This document shows positions 41,500-45,319 of a stretch of DNA of 45,319 nt, piece by piece. Each line of letters starts with the position of its first letter. Within the stretch, counting starts at the first letter, position 1. A program made the position numbers and the translations under genes. Source of the stretch: CAYMJV01 sp964390545 (GTDB lineage Bacteria > Desulfobacterota > BSN033 > UBA1163); contig CAYMJV010000017.1 in assembly GCA_964390545.1 (NCBI GenBank), positions 1-45,319 of the forward strand, written 5' to 3'. The notes below the pieces were generated by a model. The model had not been told where the DNA came from and made no database searches. It saw only the letters and a program-made list of their open reading frames with translations.

Positions 41500-43056
41500 C
41501 TAAATGAAGTTAAAAATCAATATCCCCACCAACGCGAAGAAGAAGAGGGAGGTTAGAAGTTTGATGGTCGATGCCCTCTTCTGGAGAAAGAAGGACAATT
41601 GTTCTGAAGTGACCCCCCAGTAGACGATCCCAAAGATGACCAATAATGGGGCGACGTATATTAAGTTGTATAGAATAAGGTAGAAGACAGCACTTCCCCT
41701 GAGTGAGGGAATGTTGGTCACAAAAAGGATCGTGGGCAGATAGACCTGGCCGGTACAAGTAAATTGTAAAAGGGTAACCACGAAACCGATGATGATCGCA
41801 GCAATGAATAAACGAACGGATTGCCCTTCCCCGTCCGCCTCCAAATTTCCACTTGTTTTACGAATTGTCTGATGAATTCTCTTCTTTAGAAAATTTGGAA
41901 CCTGGAGTTTCATCTTGGAGGGTTGGCCCCTCTTCAGTTGAATGTAATCGTAAAGGCTTAAGATACCCAGGAAAAGAGCAAACAGAAGGGTGATCAGGTA
42001 GACGATCCGCGAGAATAGAGGTAGAAAGGACAGATGCTGGACGAAGCTCAAAAGCCCAAGGCCAAGCAACAGATGAGTGAAAAAACCGGTTCCAGCAAAG
42101 CCCATCCCTACCCAGAAGATTTCCTTTCGTTTTCGTCCTACCATGGTAAGATAGGAAATGAAAAAGATCAGAGTCGCAAAGGCACAGGGGTTCAATCCCT
42201 CGATGAGACCTGCCGCCAGGATGGCGAAAATTCCGAGGGATTTAAAACGCTCTACGATGGTCTCTTCGGCCTTTTTGATTTCATCTTGTGAAGGTGTCAG
42301 TGAGGGTGTCGGTTTTGAAATTTTACTGTCACTCACACTAACATCAGCACTCATTTTTTCATATTTCTGAATCAGTGCCTCCACGTTTGCTTCAGTGATT
42401 TCCTCGGGTGAAAGGAAGCCGTTTCCTACAAAGATACTCGGTGCAATCAGACGTTTTGCCACAGGAAGGTTGATCCGATTTGATAGGGATTCATTCAGGC
42501 GCTTTCCATCAGAAGTATTGAGGTCCATCTGTCTAATCCTGAGATTAGGGTACTTTCTGGTCAGATATTTGAGCAGATAGCCAGCCCGGTCACATTTTGG
42601 GCACCCCTTTTGATAAAAATAGGCGAGCTCCACAGAAAAGGTTTTTTCAGAAGGCTTTGCCACGACCAAGGTCTGGAGAGGAGGAAGGGCGGGGGCTCCC
42701 TTGATCTGATAATCGAGGATGAGGGGGTCCAACCTCTCCATGATCTCCTTCTCGCCCGAGAGGACTTGATCTCCTATGAAGAGGACCGGCAGTTCACTCC
42801 CCGTTCGATTGAACTTTTTCTCTAATCTGGAAAGCGCTTCATAGTAGGTTGGATCTCCTGCATCGAAGGTTTGGATCTCCAAAGAGGGATACATGGATTT
42901 GAGCCCGGGAAGGTACCCCTGAAGGATCCCTCCGCAGGCTTGACAATCTTCTGCGTAGAAGAGATAGATCTGAATGGAAGAAGAGGGTTGTCCAACACCG
43001 TCCGCTGGGAGAGAAAAGAGAATGAAAATGGAAAGGGGCAGCAAGAACTTTCTCAC
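41500..43056 (-). CDS. CcdA/DsbD-like electron transporter with two N-terminal thioredoxin-like modules
   Basis: 518 residues, GTG start at 43056. A signal peptide is followed by module 1 (IYLFYAEDCQACGG, Cys38/Cys41) and module 2 (LAYFYQKGCPKCDRAGYLLK, Cys152/Cys155), both glutaredoxin-like, then a linker and the CcdA membrane core with LNPCAFATLIFF (Cys291) and LLQFTCTGQVYLP (Cys ~437), the paired Cys of CcdA. CcdA carries electrons from cytoplasmic thioredoxin across the membrane to periplasmic thiol proteins. Unlike DsbD, both periplasmic modules come before the membrane core. It precedes the SurA/thioredoxin fusion. Confidence 0.88.
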   Translation of the reverse strand: MRKFLLPLSIFILFSLPADGVGQPSSSIQIYLFYAEDCQACGGILQGYLPGLKSMYPSLEIQTFDAGDPTYYEALSRLEKKFNRTGSELPVLFIGDQVLSGEKEIMERLDPLILDYQIKGAPALPPLQTLVVAKPSEKTFSVELAYFYQKGCPKCDRAGYLLKYLTRKYPNLRIRQMDLNTSDGKRLNESLSNRINLPVAKRLIAPSIFVGNGFLSPEEITEANVEALIQKYEKMSADVSVSDSKISKPTPSLTPSQDEIKKAEETIVERFKSLGIFAILAAGLIEGLNPCAFATLIFFISYLTMVGRKRKEIFWVGMGFAGTGFFTHLLLGLGLLSFVQHLSFLPLFSRIVYLITLLFALFLGILSLYDYIQLKRGQPSKMKLQVPNFLKKRIHQTIRKTSGNLEADGEGQSVRLFIAAIIIGFVVTLLQFTCTGQVYLPTILFVTNIPSLRGSAVFYLILYNLIYVAPLLVIFGIVYWGVTSEQLSFFLQKRASTIKLLTSLFFFALVGILIFNFI

Positions 43057-43176
43057 GGTTATTCTCTTCTATCGGGACATCCCTGGAAAAGACTCATTGT
43101 ACTTTCAGCCTTCCCAGTTGGTTAAAATATTAACTTCAATCATCATTTTTGTCGAGAGATCAAATAAAGCAGTGAT

Positions 43177-43377
43177 TTAATAAAACCCGCCGACTTGTTT
43201 AAAAAGATCTCTCACCTTGTCTTCAATCAAATCCCTGACCTCCCGGAAAACGTCGATTGATTTTCCCTTGGGGTCAGGGATCTCCCATTCGATAATCTTT
43301 TTCGCCAGGACAGCGGGGCAGGATTCTTCGCAACCCATGGTGACAAGATAGTCCGTTTCTATTGGAGGAAGGTCATT
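43177..43377 (-). pseudogene. Truncated arsenate reductase copy
   Basis: It matches the last ~66 codons of the intact arsC at 44806-45207 with strong nucleotide identity: NDLPPIETDYLVTMGCEESC, then the WEIPDPKGKSIDVFREVRD part. The N-terminal catalytic CxxxxxRS loop is missing, and an in-frame TAG sits at the junction (43377). The tail differs slightly (VGGFY). The two late Cys are kept, but the fragment cannot be catalytic. Confidence 0.8.
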
Positions 43378-43393
43378 CTAGCCTTTTGGTCCC

Positions 43394-43447
43394 TTGGCGG
43401 GACTGATTCTTTACTATGGTCTCCAGCGCTGCCGGGTTAAGGTGTGA
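43394..43447 (+). pseudogene. Detached C-terminal fragment of a MOT1-type transporter
   Basis: The frame LAGLILYYGLQRCRVKV ends in TGA at 43445-43447 and matches the end of the MOT1 gene at 32985-34115 (LAGLILYYGLQRRWFRV). It abuts the truncated arsC copy, forming a chimeric scar. It is diverged at third positions, so the event is not recent. Confidence 0.7.
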
Positions 43448-43489
43448 GTTATTTTCAAAAATTTGGCCCAAAAAACAGGGGATAAACAT

Positions 43490-44698
43490 CTAAGGCTTAA
43501 GTTTGTAGGTCCCACGGCTGTCGTGAACACGCGGTTCACTTTTTTCAGGGAATTTGGACTTATAGGCTTCGACCATCTTCTTGATATCGGGATGGTCTTT
43601 TACCTGCTGGCTGAGCGGCGAGATGATATTGGTGAAAAAATTCTTTCCTTCTAATTGTTGGAGTGCGCTTTCATAACTCTCCTTAGCTTTTTGCCATTGG
43701 GCTTTTTGGGCCTCTGAAGTTTGGCCAGATCTCGATTGGTACAGGACCCTCTTCAGATTGCTTTCTAAAGAACGTTTGGTCCTTTCGTTGTAAAAAGAGG
43801 CCTCTTTGGATAAAAGAGTTAGATCGATCCTTCCGGCGTACTTGCCTTGTGAAGCGGTCTGCAAGACAATTGTGTTCTTAATGACAGGGGGGGTGCTCAG
43901 CTGGACTCCTGTATGCCCTCCGGCGATAATATGGATTCCTGAAGTTTTCTGGGCTAACTCCATATCTTTGGGATAACCGAGATGACTCAGGAGGATGATG
44001 AAATCGGTTTGAGGGCCAAGCTCTCTTACCATCTCCTGGGCTGTTTCGACAGGGTCCCGAATGATCAATCCCTTTTTTCTCGGATCAGATGGAATTAAGA
44101 ACACATCTTGAGAGAGGAGGCTGAAGATCCCAACTTTAAGCCCATTGACTTCTCTAATCAGATAACGCTGGAAAAGGGGCTTTCCTGAGTCCTCATCAAT
44201 CACATTGGAGGAGAGGAAGGAGATACGGGAAGCCTTGGAGAGGTCTATGAGAAACTTCTTCCCAAGGCTTAAATCATCATCCCCAATTCCAATGGCATGA
44301 TAGCCCATCCATTCAAAACTCTTCAACATCAGATGGGCTCTTTCGCTCAACATGCTTCTTTCATTCTCGGGATGGGGAGTTGAAAATTTCTTAAAAAATA
44401 GATCCCCTGCATCCAAAAGGAGTATGCCTTTCTCCTTATCTGTAGCTTCTTTTACCCATGTTCCTCTTCTGGCCAGACCGCCAAAACGAGTCGTTTCCCC
44501 TCAAGATGGACATGGATCAATCTCGCCATTGATATTATTGCTATACAGAATGGTAAAGGATTGGGGGAGAGTTCCACCCGACAGGGGACAAATATCGACG
44601 GCTAATGAAGCAGATAGGATGAGAACGGTAGCTAAAAAATGGTGTTTTACTTTTCCCTGCCAAAAACGAATTGAGGAGGAGAAACTCTCGATCTTCAT
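43490..44698 (-). CDS. UshA-like metallophosphoesterase selenoprotein (in-frame UGA at C-P-S-U)
   Basis: 402 residues if UGA 44503-44501 is Sec66. The frame is continuous through it with no shift: FTILYSNNINGEIDPCPS-U-GETTRFGGLARRGTW, then ILLLDAGDLFF, FIILLSHLGYP and IHIIAGGHTGVQL. Homologs have Cys in this cluster next to the first metal motif, so CPSU is a thiol/selenol pair. A signal peptide (FLATVLILSASLA) exports it. The metallophosphoesterase half is present, but the 5'-nucleotidase C domain is lacking; a helical tail follows. GGAG lies 8 nt before the ATG. I recall a 'UshA-like (seleno)protein' family. A nonsense mutation is the alternative but the hairpin argues against it. Confidence 0.85.
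44467..44486 (-). promoter_or_regulatory. Bacterial SECIS-like hairpin 3
   Basis: On the minus strand, TTTTGGC-GGTCTG-GCCAGAA: a 7-bp stem with one wobble, and the loop begins with GGT 22 nt after the UGA. It lies within the coding sequence, as bacterial SECIS elements do. Confidence 0.7.
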
Positions 44699-44805
44699 AT
44701 CTCAATCTCCAGTTCTTTGATTTTTTCCAAAAGGGTTTCCTTGAAATTTCCAAGAATATCGGCCCGAGGCTTTCTCTCCTTCACATGTTTACGGAAATCA
44801 TGTCT

Positions 44806-45207
44806 TTAATCGATTTCTTTGAGAAGGCTCTTTACTTTATCCTCAATCGTATCCCTGACTTCCCGAAAAACGTCGATTGATTTTTCCTTGGGGTCCGGAA
44901 TCTCCCACTCGATGATCTTTTTTGCCAAAACAGCAGGGCAGGTTTCTTCGCATCCCATTGTAACCAGGTAATCCATCTCGATTGGCGGAAGGTCATTCAG
45001 GCTCTTTGGACGTTTGCTTCCGAGCTCGATTCCTTTCTCCTTCATGACCTCGATGACTAACGGATCGATTGAAGAAGAAGGACGAGAACCGGCGCTGTAA
45101 ACTTCCACGTCCTCCTTTCCTAAGACTTCGGCAAATCCCTCGGCCATCTGACTCCGCCGAGCATTCTCCACACAGACAAATAGAATCCTCCTCTTTTCAG
45201 TTTTCAT
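44806..45207 (-). CDS. arsC: Arsenate reductase / low-molecular-weight protein tyrosine phosphatase
   Basis: 133 residues of the thioredoxin-coupled ArsC type. The phosphate-binding loop FVCVENARRSQMAEG holds Cys12 and Arg18 (CxxNxxRS). Two later Cys, MGCEETC (86 and 90), correspond to the resolving pair of thioredoxin-linked arsenate reductases. IPDPKEKS holds the catalytic Asp (DP). It reduces arsenate to arsenite with thioredoxin. AAGGAGG lies upstream, directly after the tail of another minus-strand gene. The UshA-like selenoprotein gene follows 107 bp downstream. Confidence 0.9.
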   Translation of the reverse strand: MKTEKRRILFVCVENARRSQMAEGFAEVLGKEDVEVYSAGSRPSSSIDPLVIEVMKEKGIELGSKRPKSLNDLPPIEMDYLVTMGCEETCPAVLAKKIIEWEIPDPKEKSIDVFREVRDTIEDKVKSLLKEID

Positions 45208-45233
45208 GGATTCCTGGCCTCCTTATTTCCTCA

Positions 45234-45319
45234 TTATGGCTTGCAGGCTACATGACAGACCCCGGTAGGAGTCTCAATAGCGTAAGGGAAATACTTCCGC
45301 TTCAACCACAACGCCACAT
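45234..45319 (-). CDS. C-terminal end of an unknown protein (partial)
   Basis: A 27-codon frame enters from the right edge (VALWLKRKYFPYAIETPTGV, then CHVACKP) and stops at TAA 45236-45234, 26 bp before the arsC start. The basic, aromatic segment and CHVAC end look like the tail of a membrane transporter or permease, but the family cannot be named. Confidence 0.5.
   Translation of the reverse strand, partial: VALWLKRKYFPYAIETPTGVCHVACKP

Noticed and set aside
43490..44698. Two separate ORFs or a frameshifted pseudogene
   Set aside because: The upstream and downstream parts are in the same frame, separated by a single UGA only, with continuous family similarity on both sides and a SECIS-like hairpin at the right distance.
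1..45319. CRISPR array, tRNA or rRNA genes
   Set aside because: No regularly spaced direct repeats, no tRNA T-loop/acceptor pattern and no rRNA-like sequence were seen by eye; a tool scan would be decisive.

Overview
The window most resembles a chromosomal stretch from an uncultured anaerobic or microaerophilic Desulfobacterota (deltaproteobacterial) lineage. This is inferred from gene content, not from a marker gene. The content includes a tungsten/molybdenum aldehyde:ferredoxin oxidoreductase operon with Tat-exported partners, a UroD-like corrinoid-methyltransferase relative, sigma-54 promoters, two genes that read through in-frame UGA as selenocysteine, CcdA/thioredoxin redox proteins, many lipoproteins and abundant palindromic intergenic repeats. 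I saw no rRNA, tRNA or CRISPR array.

Layout. 1-9.4 kb is a loose accessory region: a membrane-protein tail, a small orphan gene with a promoter/operator, an integrase relic, a C39-like lipoprotein, a DUF3303-like gene followed by a lone integron attC-like site, a UroD-like protein, a transposase relic, small secreted proteins, a flavodoxin-type reductase, a PA2779-like membrane protein and an MFS transporter. 9.7-14.1 kb is a minus-strand operon: Tat dienelactone hydrolase, Tat four-cluster ferredoxin, AOR and an unknown protein. 14.3-22.5 kb holds envelope and regulatory genes: a DUF4833-like protein, a degenerate kinase-like ATPase, an Flp pilin (16792-16959), a DUF6982-like protein, a STAS-like protein, a 504-aa secreted protein, a response regulator with an unusual output domain and a LysM protein. 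Two sigma-54 promoters there share one upstream architecture. One serves the Flp pilin, the other a 43-codon micro-ORF or small RNA.

22.9-31.2 kb is the most system-like part: a promoter-terminator small RNA or leader, then a plus-strand run of orthocaspase, papain-like protease, amidohydrolase, a 906-aa protein with a DUF362 C-terminus, and two calcineurin-like phosphoesterases. A 122-bp element with perfect 12-bp inverted ends lies between the two proteases. I do not recognise this set as a described system.

31.4-37.7 kb carries a YihY/BrkB membrane protein, a MOT1-type molybdate/sulfate transporter, an exported O-methyltransferase, a UshA-like nucleotidase and a lipid kinase. 38.1-45.3 kb is a redox island: a C_GCAxxG_C_C protein with its own attC-like site, an AAA/DUF4143 ATPase, a 72-aa glutaredoxin-like protein with two probable Sec residues, a SurA-like/thioredoxin fusion, CcdA with two N-terminal thioredoxin-like modules, a chimeric scar joining a truncated arsC to the tail of the MOT1 gene, a UshA-like protein with an in-frame UGA at a C-P-S-U motif, and an intact arsC. 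Each of the three UGA codons is followed by a short hairpin with GGU in its loop, as expected for bacterial SECIS elements. The electron route CcdA to thioredoxin to Sec proteins is inference from gene order and motifs.
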